DNA of 64,000 bases from Streptomyces lydicus. GTDB taxonomy: Bacteria > Actinomycetota > Actinomycetes > Streptomycetales > Streptomycetaceae. The notes under the pieces are model-generated. The model was not told the DNA's origin and did no database searches. It saw nothing but the letters and a program-made list of their open reading frames with translations. The stretch covers positions 62,001 to 126,000 of the forward strand of contig NZ_JNZA01000011.1 in NCBI RefSeq assembly GCF_000717345.1, given 5' to 3'. A program made the translations under genes and the position numbers. Each line of letters starts with the position of its first letter. The stretch's first letter is position 1. This document shows positions 17,030 to 26,206 of this stretch, piece after piece.

Positions 17030-18192
17030 GCGGGCACCCGCAACCGCACCACGAAACCCTCCTCATCGGGGCCGGACTCCAGCGTTCCACCGAGGAGTTC
17101 GGCGCGCTCCCTCATCCCGAGCAGACCGTACCCGGAACCGCTCCCGGCCAGCTCACCGACCGGTTCGCGGCCGCCGGAGTCGCGCACCTCCAGGCCCACC
17201 TCGTCGGCCGTGTACGCCAGCCGGACGTGCACCCTGGCCCCCGGGGCGTGCTTGCGTACGTTGGTCAGCGCCTCCTGCGCCACCCTGCGGACCGCGAGGC
17301 CCGCCTCGGCCGGGAGCGCGCGGGCCTCTCCGGTGACATCGAGCCGAACGCCCTCAGTGGCGGTCAGACGGCGCAGGAAGTCCTCGACCGGGATCATCTC
17401 CCCACGCAGGGCCGAAAGGGCCTCACGGGTGCCGTCAAGCCCTTCACGGGCCATTCCACGGCATGCGACCACCCGCTCCAGAAGCTGGGCGCGGTCCGCC
17501 TCCAGGTCGGTGCTGCGCTGGATCAGCAACCGCGCCGCCTCCAGGTGCACCAACTGGGCGCTGAGGCTGTGGGCGAGGACATCGTGGATCTCGCGTGCGA
17601 TCCGCCCCCGCTCGGTGAGCGCCGCCGATTCCGCCTCGGCCTTACGGGCCGCGCGTTCCTGGGCCAGCAGCCGCTGGGCGTTGCCGCGCGCCTCCGAGTC
17701 CAGCCGGATGACGTAGCCCGCCAGCGCCAGCCCCCCGGTGGTGGCGACCGTCGTCAGCCAGTTGTCGGTGTTCACCACGGCGTAGGCGCCGAGGGCGGCG
17801 GCCGAGCACGGTACGGCGGCGCTCAGCGGCAACCGCTCCATGGCGGTGATGGCGCAGGCGCACCACAGGACGATCGCGGGCGCGTGCGCCCCGGCGTGCT
17901 GGAATCCGAAGGCCGCCGCCTCCAGTACGGCGAACAGCGCGACGGACGGCCACAGGCGGCGTGCCAGCGTCATCCGGAAGAAGCCGCGGAACGCCAGCAG
18001 CGCGAGGGCCATTGCGGCGAGCGCGGCCACCAGGGACCACCCGCGGAAACCCGGCCCCGCCAGGGTGGACCACACCAGTCCCACGACCACCAGGACGCGC
18101 ACCGAGCGGCCGATCCACAGCCGGGCACCGCTCACGCCCGCCCGGGACAGTGCCTCCATCAAAGGCCAGCTCGTCCAGGAGTTCAGCGGCAC
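17026..18192 (-). CDS. NarL-type sensor histidine kinase (HisKA_3)
   Basis: 388 residues. The N-terminal half carries about six hydrophobic segments and no obvious extracellular domain. HisKA_3 follows with the phospho-histidine in IAREIHDVLAHSLSAQ, then an HATPase with EALTNVRKHA and GYGLLGMRERAELLGG. Such kinases often sense membrane events. GTG at 18192 is preferred because GAAGGA lies about 7 bases upstream. A GTG at 18255, overlapping the upstream gene, is an alternative adding 21 residues. The stop overlaps the response regulator start. Confidence 0.92.
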   Translation of the reverse strand: MPLNSWTSWPLMEALSRAGVSGARLWIGRSVRVLVVVGLVWSTLAGPGFRGWSLVAALAAMALALLAFRGFFRMTLARRLWPSVALFAVLEAAAFGFQHAGAHAPAIVLWCACAITAMERLPLSAAVPCSAAALGAYAVVNTDNWLTTVATTGGLALAGYVIRLDSEARGNAQRLLAQERAARKAEAESAALTERGRIAREIHDVLAHSLSAQLVHLEAARLLIQRSTDLEADRAQLLERVVACRGMAREGLDGTREALSALRGEMIPVEDFLRRLTATEGVRLDVTGEARALPAEAGLAVRRVAQEALTNVRKHAPGARVHVRLAYTADEVGLEVRDSGGREPVGELAGSGSGYGLLGMRERAELLGGTLESGPDEEGFVVRLRVPA

Positions 18193-18235
18193 GTACGGTC
18201 CTTCGTCGGTGCGGAACGGTACGGTCCGCAGGGCC

Positions 18236-18724
18236 TCATCCAGCGACAGGAACACGGTACGTCTGCCGCATGCCCTGGGCCCGCCAGGTGGTGACACCGG
18301 ACCGGGTCAGCAGCATCGCCGCGACACCGAGCATGATGGCCGCGCTGCCCTGATGGACACCCATGAGCGCGCCGATCCCCATGAGGCCGGCCCGCAGCAC
18401 CATCGCGCACAGCCAGACGCCGGCGGCCGCCCAGCTGCCCTTGGTCCACACCTCGCCGTCCGGGTCCGTCCAGATCCGGGTCGTCCAGGCCCACCCGGCG
18501 CCGCAGGCCAGGGCTGTCAGGAGCTCGGCACCGAGCAGGACCGCGGAGGCCGTGGTGTGGTGGGCGTCCAGAAGGCCGGGCTGCCGCACCGCCAGGAACG
18601 TCAGAACGGCGGGGATCAGCCACCACTTGCGGCCCTCGGCAGCGAGGCGCTGCGCCTGGAACTGCCGGATGAACACGAACGCGACAGCCGCGACGATCAC
18701 AACGATGTTGAGCAGCCCGCTCAT
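18236..18724 (-). CDS. DUF1453-like integral membrane protein
   Basis: 162 residues with about four to five membrane segments: an N-terminal helix (LLNIVVIVAAVAFVFI) and further hydrophobic stretches including VLLGAELLTALACGAGWAW. It resembles actinobacterial DUF1453 (CcdC-like) proteins of unknown function. It lies immediately upstream of the kinase/regulator pair, so it may be a sensory or accessory membrane partner of that system. The preceding ribosome site is moderate (GGAGG about 8 bases before the ATG). Confidence 0.8.
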   Translation of the reverse strand: MSGLLNIVVIVAAVAFVFIRQFQAQRLAAEGRKWWLIPAVLTFLAVRQPGLLDAHHTTASAVLLGAELLTALACGAGWAWTTRIWTDPDGEVWTKGSWAAAGVWLCAMVLRAGLMGIGALMGVHQGSAAIMLGVAAMLLTRSGVTTWRAQGMRQTYRVPVAG

Positions 18725-18825
18725 GACCTGAGCCTCCGTGGGACGGGGATTTTCGACCTTCCCGACGCTACGGAGAGCCGCGGCCGCCCGGATCGGCGCC
18801 AGGGTGGGGCCCGGGTGGAAAACAC

Positions 18826-18865
18826 GACGGGCGCCTCTCCACCCGGGGGTGGAGAGGCGCCCGTC
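18826..18865. terminator. Terminator downstream of parE
   Basis: GACGGGCGCCTCTCCACCC and its exact complement flank a 2-base loop, giving 19-base arms starting 17 bases past the parE stop codon. It separates parE from the downstream two-component operon on the same strand. Confidence 0.88.
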
Positions 18866-18881
18866 GGGAGCCGCGGTGCGC

Positions 18882-21002
18882 TCAGGTGTCGATGCGCGAA
18901 CGGTCCAGGGTGGACGCGGAGTTGGTGATGAACTCCTTACGGGGCGCGACCTCGTTGCCCATCAGGAGGTCGAACGCCTTCTCGGCCGCGTCGAGGTCGC
19001 TGATGTTGATCCGGCGCAGCGTGCGGTGGCGCGGGTCCATCGTCGTCTCGGCGAGCTGGTCGGCGTCCATCTCACCCAGGCCCTTGTAGCGCTGGATGCT
19101 GTCCTTGTAGCGGACCTTCTTGGCCTGGAGTTCGAGCAGCGTCTGGCGCAGCTCGTTGTCCGAGTAGGTGTAGATGTACTTGTCCTGGCCCTTTTTGGGA
19201 TTGGTCAGTTCGACGCGGTGCAGCGGCGGGACGGCGGAGAAGACCCGGCCCTGCTCGACCATCGGCCGCATGTAGCGCTGGAAGAGGGTCAGCAGCAGGA
19301 TGCGGATGTGGGCACCGTCGACGTCCGCGTCGGCAAGGAAGATGACCTTGCCGTAGCGGGCGGCGTCGATGTCGAAGGTGCGGCCGGATCCGGCCCCTAT
19401 GACCTGGATGATGGCGCCGCACTCGGCGTTCTTGAGCATGTCCGAGACCGACGCCTTCTGGACATTCAGAATCTTGCCGCGGATCGGCAGCAGCGCCTGG
19501 AATTCCGAACTCCGCGCCAGCTTCGCGGTGCCCAGCGCCGAGTCGCCCTCGACGATGAAGAGTTCGCTGCGGTCGACGTCGTCGCTGCGGCAGTCCGCGA
19601 GCTTGGCCGGCAGCGAGGAGGACTCCAGCGCCGTCTTCCGCCGCTGGGCCTCCTTGTGCTGGCGGGCGGCGATGCGCGTACGGGCCGCGGCGACGATCTT
19701 CTCCAGGACAGCGCGCGCCTGCTGCTTGTCGTCCCGCTTCGTCGAGGTCAGGAAAGCCTTCAGCTCCCGGCTCACCACCTGGGCGACGATCCTGGAGGCC
19801 GCGGAGGTGCCGAGCACCTCCTTGGTCTGGCCCTCGAACTGCGGCTCCGCGAGCCGGACGGTCACCACCGCCGTGAGGCCCTCCATGGCGTCGTCCTTGA
19901 CGACGTCGTCCTCGGCGACCCTGAGCAGCTTGCTCGACCGCAGGACCTCGTTGACGGTCTTGGCGACCGCCCGCTCGAAGCCGGAGACGTGGGTGCCGCC
20001 CTTGGGGGTGGCGATGATGTTGACGAACGACCTGACCGTGGAGTCGTAGCCGGTGCCCCAGCGCAGCGCGATGTCGACGCCCAGCTCCCGGGTGACCTCG
20101 GTCGGTGTCATGTGCCCACGGTCGTCGAGGACCGGGACGGTCTCCTTGAAGGTGCCCTGGCCGCTCAGCCGCAGGACGTCGCAGACGGCCTTGTCCTGCG
20201 CCAGGTACTCGCAGAACTCGCTGATGCCGCCGTCGTAGCGGAAGGTCTCCTCGGACTTGCCGGCGCCGTCGATGCCGCGCTCGTCGCGGACCACGAGGGT
20301 CAGCCCCGGCACGAGGAAGGCCGTCTGCCGGGCGCGGGCGTACAGCGTCTCCAGGGAGAGCTTGGCGTCCTTGAGGAAGATCTGCCGGTCGGCCCAGTAG
20401 CGCACCCGGGTGCCGGTCTTGGTCTTCGGGATCCGCTTGCCCTTGATGAGGCCGTTGCCCGGGTCGAACGGGGCGTCGGGACCCGATTCGGTGAAGATGC
20501 CGGGGACGCCGCGGCGGAAACTGATCGCGTGCGTCTTGCTGCTGCGGTCGACCTCGACGTCGAGCCGGGCGGAGAGGGCGTTGACGACGGACGCGCCGAC
20601 ACCGTGCAGACCGCCGGAGGCCGCGTACGAGCCGCCGCCGAACTTTCCGCCGGCGTGCAGCTTGGTCATCACGACCTCGACGCCGCTCAGGCCGGTCTTG
20701 GGCTCGACATCGACGGGGATGCCGCGGCCGTTGTCGCGGACCTCCACCGACCCGTCGTCGTGGAGGATCACCTCGATGTGATCGCAGTAGCCGCCCAGGG
20801 CCTCGTCGACGGAGTTGTCGATGATTTCCCACAGGCAGTGCATCAGGCCGCGACTGTCCGTCGAGCCGATGTACATGCCGGGGCGCTTCCGGACGGCCTC
20901 GAGGCCCTCGAGGACGAGCAGATGCCGCGCGGTGTAGTTGGACCCGTCCCGGTCTGCCCCGGTCAGCACTGCGGTGGACGGCACGGACATCTCGGCGGTC
21001 AC
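18882..21002 (-). CDS. parE: DNA topoisomerase IV subunit B (ATPase)
   Basis: 706 residues, the usual length of actinobacterial ParE. The GHKL ATPase carries EIIDNSVDEAL, DNGRGIP and GGLHGVGASVVNALS. The TOPRIM domain carries VEGDSA and DADVDGAHI for metal-dependent DNA cleavage. It pairs with ParC (3400-5847), about 13 kb away and on the opposite strand, to decatenate daughter chromosomes. The GTG at 21002 follows GAGGAG; longer upstream frames lack a ribosome site. It is divergent from a DUF7455 gene across a 443-base gap. Confidence 0.95.
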   Translation of the reverse strand: MTAEMSVPSTAVLTGADRDGSNYTARHLLVLEGLEAVRKRPGMYIGSTDSRGLMHCLWEIIDNSVDEALGGYCDHIEVILHDDGSVEVRDNGRGIPVDVEPKTGLSGVEVVMTKLHAGGKFGGGSYAASGGLHGVGASVVNALSARLDVEVDRSSKTHAISFRRGVPGIFTESGPDAPFDPGNGLIKGKRIPKTKTGTRVRYWADRQIFLKDAKLSLETLYARARQTAFLVPGLTLVVRDERGIDGAGKSEETFRYDGGISEFCEYLAQDKAVCDVLRLSGQGTFKETVPVLDDRGHMTPTEVTRELGVDIALRWGTGYDSTVRSFVNIIATPKGGTHVSGFERAVAKTVNEVLRSSKLLRVAEDDVVKDDAMEGLTAVVTVRLAEPQFEGQTKEVLGTSAASRIVAQVVSRELKAFLTSTKRDDKQQARAVLEKIVAAARTRIAARQHKEAQRRKTALESSSLPAKLADCRSDDVDRSELFIVEGDSALGTAKLARSSEFQALLPIRGKILNVQKASVSDMLKNAECGAIIQVIGAGSGRTFDIDAARYGKVIFLADADVDGAHIRILLLTLFQRYMRPMVEQGRVFSAVPPLHRVELTNPKKGQDKYIYTYSDNELRQTLLELQAKKVRYKDSIQRYKGLGEMDADQLAETTMDPRHRTLRRINISDLDAAEKAFDLLMGNEVAPRKEFITNSASTLDRSRIDT

Positions 21003-21445
21003 GCGGTTCGCTCCTCGCTGAATTTCTGGAAGTCCGCATTCCGCAGACTCGGTTGTGGCGGTGTCGCCGGTGAGAGGGTACCGAGGCCCAGTAGAGCCGA
21101 TGTGACGCCACCCGTACGCATGCTCATGGTAGTAGAATTTCGCTCGTGCGTTCGATCGCTCGTTGGGGTGACGTCCGGATGACGTGCACATCACGTTCCC
21201 TTCGAGGCATGAACCATTTAGGCTCCGGGCACGTCCTCATCAACAACCGGCAAGCCAGCCGGGGGGACAGACCCAGCACCCAACGTGAATCAGACCACCA
21301 AGCAATACGGCTCATTCGCCGCCACCCGGCAGCACCCGGCCCCCTCGAAGAATTTTTTCGAGGAAAAGGCACGAGCGGGAACGTTTTCGGCCTGGTTGGA
21401 TGTTGACCCTGGTACGACAGCTCGTCGAGCTAGAGAAGAGGCGAC
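21003..21445. other. 443-base divergent intergenic region, parE/DUF7455
   Basis: No gene is supported. It presumably holds promoters for both flanking genes. A short A/T-loop hairpin, CCTCGAA-gaatttt-TTCGAGG, lies at 21343-21363. This sequence is less GC-rich than its surroundings. Confidence 0.5.
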
Positions 21446-21676
21446 GTGACTACTGTTCTGACACCCGCGAGCCCGCTGACGGCCGCTGACCGCTGCGACC
21501 GCTGCGGCGCCCAGGCATACCTGCGCGTCGTCCTGATGTCCGGCGGAGAACTGCTCTTCTGCGCCCACCACGGTCGCAAGTTCGAGCCAGAACTCAAGAA
21601 GATCGCCGCGGAAATACAGGACGAGACGGAGCGGCTGACCGCCCCTCCTGCGTCTGCGTCCGACGAGGAACGCTGA
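21446..21676 (+). CDS. DUF7455 family small zinc-ribbon-like protein
   Basis: 76 residues. A conserved CDRCGAQAYLRVVL motif is followed by LLFCAHHGRKFEP, giving a Cys-x2-Cys plus Cys-x-His-His set that could bind one metal. The family is widespread in actinobacteria near hrdB and parE, and its function is not known. GTG at 21446 follows GAAGAGG. A hairpin terminator lies just past the stop. Confidence 0.85.
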   Translation: MTTVLTPASPLTAADRCDRCGAQAYLRVVLMSGGELLFCAHHGRKFEPELKKIAAEIQDETERLTAPPASASDEER

Positions 21677-21714
21677 CACTTCGCATCCACGACGAGCGAG
21701 AGCGGCCAAGGGCC

Positions 21715-21759
21715 GTGCGGCGGGCGGATCCCCGGCACCACCGGGGAGGCCGCCCGCAC
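21715..21759. terminator. Terminator between the DUF7455 and trypsin-like genes
   Basis: GCGGGCGG pairs with CCGCCCGC, with an inner CCCCGG/CCGGGG stem around CACCA. It lies 38 bases past the rightward DUF7455 stop and 38 bases past the end of the leftward protease gene, so it may serve both. Confidence 0.7.
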
Positions 21760-21797
21760 TCGTGCGCCCACTCGCCCCGCACCCACCGCTCCCCGCG

Positions 21798-22607
21798 TCA
21801 GCCGGCCCCGTGTGCCGCCACCGCCGGGAGCAGGGCCGAGGCCCGCGTGTACACCCCGGGATTGCCTGCCTGCCCGCAGCCGGTCCCCCAGGACACCAGC
21901 CCCACGAGACGCCCGCGTACGACCAGCGGTCCGCCGCTGTCCCCCTGGCAGGCGTCCCGGCCCCCGGCCGGCTCCCCGGCGCACAGCATCGACCGGGACC
22001 GGTAGGTGCCGTCCGCGGTGCCCGGGTACGCCCGGGTGCAGATCGCGTCCCGCAGCACATTGACGTGCGCGGACCGTAGTCGTGACGCGTAGCGGCCCGC
22101 GCCGGTGGTGTCCCCCCAGCCGTAGACCGTGGCCCGTCCGCCCGGGCGGTAGGCGGGGTCACTGAGCCCCGCTATCGGGATGGGCCGGTTCGGGACGGGC
22201 CTCTCGAGCGTGAGGACGGCCATGTCGCCCTCGTTCGTCCACCTGTCATAGCGCGGATTCACCCACACCTTCGCCGGCTTCAGCTCCTGGCCCCCGCCAC
22301 CGGTGAGGTTGTCCCGGCCGACGACGATCCGCAGATCCTTCACCTGCTGCCACGGGACGCCCAGCACCTCCTTGCTCAGGCAGTGGGCGGCGGTGACCAC
22401 CGTGGAGTGCCCGACGAGCACCCCGCCGCAGAACTGTCCGGACCGCTGGGTCCCGAAGCGGTCGTGGGAGGCCAGGGCCACCGCCCAGGGGCTCTGGGAC
22501 AGCTGGGCGGGCTTTCCGCCGATCACCGATTCGTCCGCGGCCGCCGACGCCGGCAGCGCGAGGACCAGCGCGAGGGCTCCACAAGCGGCGCGTGCGCTCC
22601 GACGCAT
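21798..22607 (-). CDS. Secreted trypsin-like serine protease (S1 family)
   Basis: 269 residues. A Sec signal peptide (MRRSARAACGALALVLALP, Ala-rich cleavage region) is followed by the VIGG-type activation site of chymotrypsin-fold proteases. The catalytic triad is visible: His in VTAAHCL, Asp in NEGDMAVLTL, Ser in CQGDSGGPLV. The GTGCG and cysteine pattern fits trypsin-like specificity. ATG at 22607 follows AGGAG. It is expressed from its own promoter downstream of parE and is followed by the shared terminator. Confidence 0.93.
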   Translation of the reverse strand: MRRSARAACGALALVLALPASAAADESVIGGKPAQLSQSPWAVALASHDRFGTQRSGQFCGGVLVGHSTVVTAAHCLSKEVLGVPWQQVKDLRIVVGRDNLTGGGGQELKPAKVWVNPRYDRWTNEGDMAVLTLERPVPNRPIPIAGLSDPAYRPGGRATVYGWGDTTGAGRYASRLRSAHVNVLRDAICTRAYPGTADGTYRSRSMLCAGEPAGGRDACQGDSGGPLVVRGRLVGLVSWGTGCGQAGNPGVYTRASALLPAVAAHGAG

Positions 22608-22684
22608 ACGGGCTCCTGACTCTCGGACAGTGTGCGCCCACCCAGAGTGACCCGAATCGGCCTCGCCGCGCACTCGGACGCGCG

Positions 22685-22722
22685 ACGAGCCCGGCCACTC
22701 CACACTGGAGAGCCGGGCTCGT
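22685..22722. terminator. hrdB terminator
   Basis: ACGAGCCCGGC (22685-22695) pairs with GCCGGGCTCGT (22712-22722), with an inner CTCC/GGAG stem. It starts 22 bases past the hrdB stop codon and upstream of the serine protease gene on the same strand. Confidence 0.82.
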
Positions 22723-22744
22723 GGCGTTAATCAGGCCGGTTGGA

Positions 22745-24292
22745 CTAGTCGAGGTAGTCGCGCAGCACCTGGGAGCGGGACGGGTGACGCAGCTTGGACA
22801 TCGTCTTCGACTCGATCTGACGGATCCGCTCACGCGTGACGCCGTAGACCTTGCCGATCTCGTCCAGCGTCTTCGGCTGGCCGTCCGTGAGGCCGAAGCG
22901 CATGGAGACCACGCCGGCCTCGCGCTCGGAGAGGGTGTCCAGCACCGAGTGCAGCTGCTCCTGGAGCAGCGTGAAGCTGACCGCGTCGGCCGGGACGACC
23001 GCCTCGGAGTCCTCGATGAGGTCACCGAACTCGCTGTCGCCGTCCTCGCCCAGCGGGGTGTGCAGCGAAATCGGCTCGCGACCGTACTTCTGGACCTCGA
23101 TGACCTTCTCGGGGGTCATGTCGAGTTCCTTGGCCAGCTCCTCCGGGGTGGGCTCGCGGCCCAGGTCCTGGAGCATCTGGCGCTGGACGCGGGCCAGCTT
23201 GTTGATGACCTCGACCATGTGGACGGGGATACGGATCGTACGGGCCTGGTCGGCCATGGCGCGGGTGATGGCCTGGCGGATCCACCACGTCGCGTAGGTC
23301 GAGAACTTGTAGCCCTTGGTGTAGTCGAACTTCTCGACCGCACGGATCAGACCGAGGTTGCCCTCCTGGATCAGGTCCAGGAACAGCATGCCGCGGCCGG
23401 TGTAGCGCTTGGCCAGGGAGACGACCAGTCGGAGGTTGGCCTCCAGCAGGTGGTTCTTGGCCCGCCGGCCGTCCTCGGCGATGATCTCCAGCTCACGCTT
23501 GAGCTTGGGGGCGAGCTTGTCGGAGTTCGCCAGCTTGTCCTCGGCGAACAGACCCGCCTCGATGCGCTTGGCGAGCTCGACCTCCTGCTCGGCGTTGAGC
23601 AGCGGGACCTTGCCGATCTGCTTGAGGTAGTCCTTGACCGGGTCGGCCGTGGCGCCGGCCGCGGCGACCTGCTGCGCGGGGGCGTCGTCCTCGTCGTCGT
23701 CGGACAGCACGAAACCGGCGCTCTCGGCGCCCTCGGCGGCCTCGGGAGCGTCCTTGCCGGGAGTCGGGGTCTCCTCGACCACGTCCTCGTCGAGCAGCTC
23801 GTCGACGTCCTTCTTGCCCGCGGTCTTCTTGGCGGTGGCCTTCTTGGCCGTGGTCTTCTTCGCGACCGCCTTCTTGGCGGTCGTCTTCTTCGCCGCTGCC
23901 TTCTTCGCAGGCGCGGACTCGGACTCACCGGCCGACGGGTCCGCCACGGAGGCGGGGGCGGCGGCGGTGGTCTTCTTGACCGTGGCGGTCTTGGCCGCGA
24001 CGGTCTTGGTGGCGGTGCGCTTCGCCGGACTCTTCGCTGCGACGCTCTTGCGGGTGCGCTTGGGCGCCTCTGCGGCACTGACCATCAGCGTCACACCCTC
24101 CTCGTCGAGGATCTGGTTGAGGCTGCGCAGAACGTTCTTCCACTGGGTTGGCGGAATCTGGTCAGCCTCGAAGGCCCGACGCACGTCATCGCCGGCGATC
24201 TGCCCATCTGCCTTTCCCCGCTCGATGAGCGCCATCACAGACTCGGACTCGGCGATCTCCGGCGGGAGCGTACGGGATGTGCTGGCCGACAC
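22745..24292 (-). CDS. hrdB: Principal RNA polymerase sigma factor HrdB
   Basis: 515 residues; S. coelicolor HrdB is 511. After the conserved start [15 protein letters not shown] there is a region 1.1-like segment, then a Lys/Ala/Thr-rich repeat ([18 protein letters not shown] type) and an acidic stretch. Region 1.2 follows ([16 protein letters not shown]), then region 2 ([17 protein letters not shown] through [18 protein letters not shown]), region 3 and the region 4.2 helix-turn-helix ([20 protein letters not shown]). GTG at 24292 follows GAGAGGT and matches the known HrdB start. It is the housekeeping sigma factor for most vegetative promoters. whiH lies upstream on the same strand. Confidence 0.97.
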   Translation of the reverse strand: MSASTSRTLPPEIAESESVMALIERGKADGQIAGDDVRRAFEADQIPPTQWKNVLRSLNQILDEEGVTLMVSAAEAPKRTRKSVAAKSPAKRTATKTVAAKTATVKKTTAAAPASVADPSAGESESAPAKKAAAKKTTAKKAVAKKTTAKKATAKKTAGKKDVDELLDEDVVEETPTPGKDAPEAAEGAESAGFVLSDDDEDDAPAQQVAAAGATADPVKDYLKQIGKVPLLNAEQEVELAKRIEAGLFAEDKLANSDKLAPKLKRELEIIAEDGRRAKNHLLEANLRLVVSLAKRYTGRGMLFLDLIQEGNLGLIRAVEKFDYTKGYKFSTYATWWIRQAITRAMADQARTIRIPVHMVEVINKLARVQRQMLQDLGREPTPEELAKELDMTPEKVIEVQKYGREPISLHTPLGEDGDSEFGDLIEDSEAVVPADAVSFTLLQEQLHSVLDTLSEREAGVVSMRFGLTDGQPKTLDEIGKVYGVTRERIRQIESKTMSKLRHPSRSQVLRDYLD

Positions 24293-24454
24293 GAACAACC
24301 TCTCGGAACGATGGAAACGGCTTCCGACCCCGTCCACTGTGGATCGGAGCCGACGACCGCCGGTGGGGATGGACCGACGGCGCAGGGGCAACCGGGGAGT
24401 TGAACAGCGTCACGAACGCCGTTCGTATTCCCTCCTCGGCTATCACCTCTTAAG

Positions 24455-24481
24455 TCATCGCGCTTCCCTGAAGAGCGTTAC
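24455..24481 (-). promoter_or_regulatory. Candidate hrdB promoter
   Basis: On the minus strand GTAACG and CGATGA are separated by 15 bases, about 155 bases upstream of the hrdB GTG. This resembles an ECF-type promoter of the kind reported for hrdB. A GGGAAT at 24522-24527 matches a sigma-R -35 element but has no matching GTT at the right distance. The 268-base gap 24293-24560 holds no gene. Confidence 0.35.
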
Positions 24482-24560
24482 GCCCAATCTGCGTGGCCCG
24501 AGTCACACCCCATAACGACCCATTCCCAGTCATATGACATGCAACCCTCCCAAGGTCCTG

Positions 24561-24649
24561 CGCCGGATCCGGTCGAAGTCCCGGATCCGGCGATCCTGTG
24601 CGCCTTCGCCGCGTACGGCGTGCCCCGCCCGAGGAGTACACGGGGCACG
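24561..24649. terminator. Tandem hairpins downstream of whiH
   Basis: The first, read from whiH, pairs CGTGCCCCG (24619-24627) with CGGGGCACG (24641-24649). The second is a perfect repeat with 12-base arms, CGCCGGATCCGG at 24561-24572 and its complement at 24581-24592. Together they should isolate hrdB from whiH read-through. Confidence 0.75.
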
Positions 24650-24693
24650 GGGGCCGCGGCGCCTACGGTCCGTACGCGGTCGGGTACGGGCCT

Positions 24694-25641
24694 TCAGTGC
24701 TCGCGGGGCGCGGGGACGACGTGATCCACGGGCGTCCCGGGGCCCTGGCCGGCGCCCTCGCTGTGGGCGGCGAGGAGCTGGCGCATCGCCGATTCGGCCG
24801 CCGGGGCGTCGGCGGCGCCGATGGCGTCGACGACCCGCATGTGCTGGCCCACGGACGTGTCGACCGGCCGGTCGCAGCCGCCTCCGGGGCCGCCCGAGAC
24901 GTGCAGGGCAGCGGAGACGATGCCCGAGAGGTGCTCGAGCATGCGGTTGCCGGCGAGCTGCAGCAGCAGCGAGTGGAACTCGGCGTCGGCGCGGCCGAAG
25001 GTCATCGTGTCGCCCTGGGCGGCGGAGTGGCCCATGATCTCGACCATGTCCGCGAGCCGCTGCTGGATGTCCTCGCGGCCGTGCCCGGCGGCGAGCCGGG
25101 CGGCCAGTGGCTCGATGGTCCAGCGCAGCTCGTACAGCTCCCGGCGCTGGTCGTCGCGCTGCGGCCCGTAGGCGCGCCATTCGATGATGTCGGGGTCGAG
25201 GAGGTTCCAGTCGCTGACCGGGCGTACGCGGGTGCCGACGTTGGGGCGCGCGCTGACGAGGCCCTTGGCCTCCAGGACGCGCAGCGACTCACGGACGACG
25301 GTGCGGGAGACCTCGAACCGCTGGCCGATCTCCTCGGGGACGAGCGGGCGGTCGGCGCCGAGATCGCCGGAGACGATCATCTGGCCCAGCTGCTGGACGA
25401 GTTGTCCGTGCAGTCCACGGCCGCGGCTGCCCGCCGCGCGTCGACCGACCCTGCCGATGTCTGCTTCCGGGCTGTCCCAGACGTGTGAAACGCGCTCGGC
25501 ACGGTCCGGGCCGGCTGCGTTGTTTGCGTTCGCAGCGTTGGCGGCGTTCGCGTAGGGGTAGCGGTCAAGCTCGCCCGGGCCTGCGAGGCCGGTGTCGCCG
25601 GGGCGAGCCGCGGTCATCATGGTGTGCGCAAGGGTACTCAC
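24694..25641 (-). CDS. whiH: WhiH sporulation regulator (GntR/FadR family)
   Basis: 315 residues. An N-terminal tail of about 75 residues (STLAHTMMTAARPGD, then an Ala/Asn run) precedes a GntR winged helix (VPEEIGQRFEVSRTVVRESL). A FadR-type FCD helical domain with metal/ligand histidines follows (AEFHSLLLQLAGNRML). WhiH is required for proper aerial-hypha septation and sporulation in Streptomyces, and its place beside hrdB is conserved. GTG at 25641 follows AAAGGA. The Ala-Asn repeat in the tail is a local expansion. No convincing sigma-WhiG promoter was found upstream. Confidence 0.92.
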   Translation of the reverse strand: MSTLAHTMMTAARPGDTGLAGPGELDRYPYANAANAANANNAAGPDRAERVSHVWDSPEADIGRVGRRAAGSRGRGLHGQLVQQLGQMIVSGDLGADRPLVPEEIGQRFEVSRTVVRESLRVLEAKGLVSARPNVGTRVRPVSDWNLLDPDIIEWRAYGPQRDDQRRELYELRWTIEPLAARLAAGHGREDIQQRLADMVEIMGHSAAQGDTMTFGRADAEFHSLLLQLAGNRMLEHLSGIVSAALHVSGGPGGGCDRPVDTSVGQHMRVVDAIGAADAPAAESAMRQLLAAHSEGAGQGPGTPVDHVVPAPREH

Positions 25642-26206
25642 GAATCCTTTGTCGGCGACACCCTGAACACCCTTGAGGTCTTTGGTGAAAAGCACACGAA
25701 AGGGTGATCGCCCCCCATCCCCGAATTGACGCTTTATCGGAAAGAAATGCGCTCCCTGCGGCGAGTTATGGACATCGCCCATCACAACGCAGCGTCAAAA
25801 CAGGCGCATTATTCGGTCAGAACACGAAGCTCTCCGCCACCATGGTTACATCGCCGCAGGCCAGAGCGGTTAGCGGCCAACACGGGGGCGCAGTCCGAGA
25901 ATTGATTCACGAGCCGGCTCACGACCGAAATGCCCCGGTCGATTCCGGAGGGCCGCTTGACGGGCCAACCGGAGATCACTAAGCACCGGAAGCCTCGATT
26001 CGAGCGCTGTGCGGCGCGGCGGCCAACCCTCATGCGACGGAACTGAGTACGACTCGGGCCGGCGCCTGCGCCGTTCTACCGGCGTTGCGGTTCACGGCAG
26101 TTGAGGAGCGACGGGCGGCGCGGGCGGACGCGGGCGCCCGCGGGCCGCGGGCGCCCCGTCACCGGCTCACACCGGCGCCACTGTCCCCCGGCGGCGTGCG
26201 CCGGGT
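25642..26206. other. 565-base gene-free region upstream of whiH
   Basis: No supported coding sequence on either strand. It should hold the whiH promoter. A CCGATAA sequence on the minus strand (25734-25740) resembles the -10 half of a sigma-WhiG promoter, but no TAAA lies at the expected spacing. The section 25690-25860 is relatively AT-rich for this genome. Confidence 0.5.

Noticed and set aside
18738..21182. An 814-codon plus-strand frame opposite parE
   Set aside because: Shadow of parE codon bias, with no ribosome site or domain.
21343..21363. SOS box from TCGAA...TTCGA
   Set aside because: Spacing and inner bases do not fit TCGAAC-N4-GTTCGA; it reads better as a hairpin.
25734..25740. 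Sigma-WhiG promoter upstream of whiH
   Set aside because: Only CCGATAA is present; no TAAA element at 14-16 bases.
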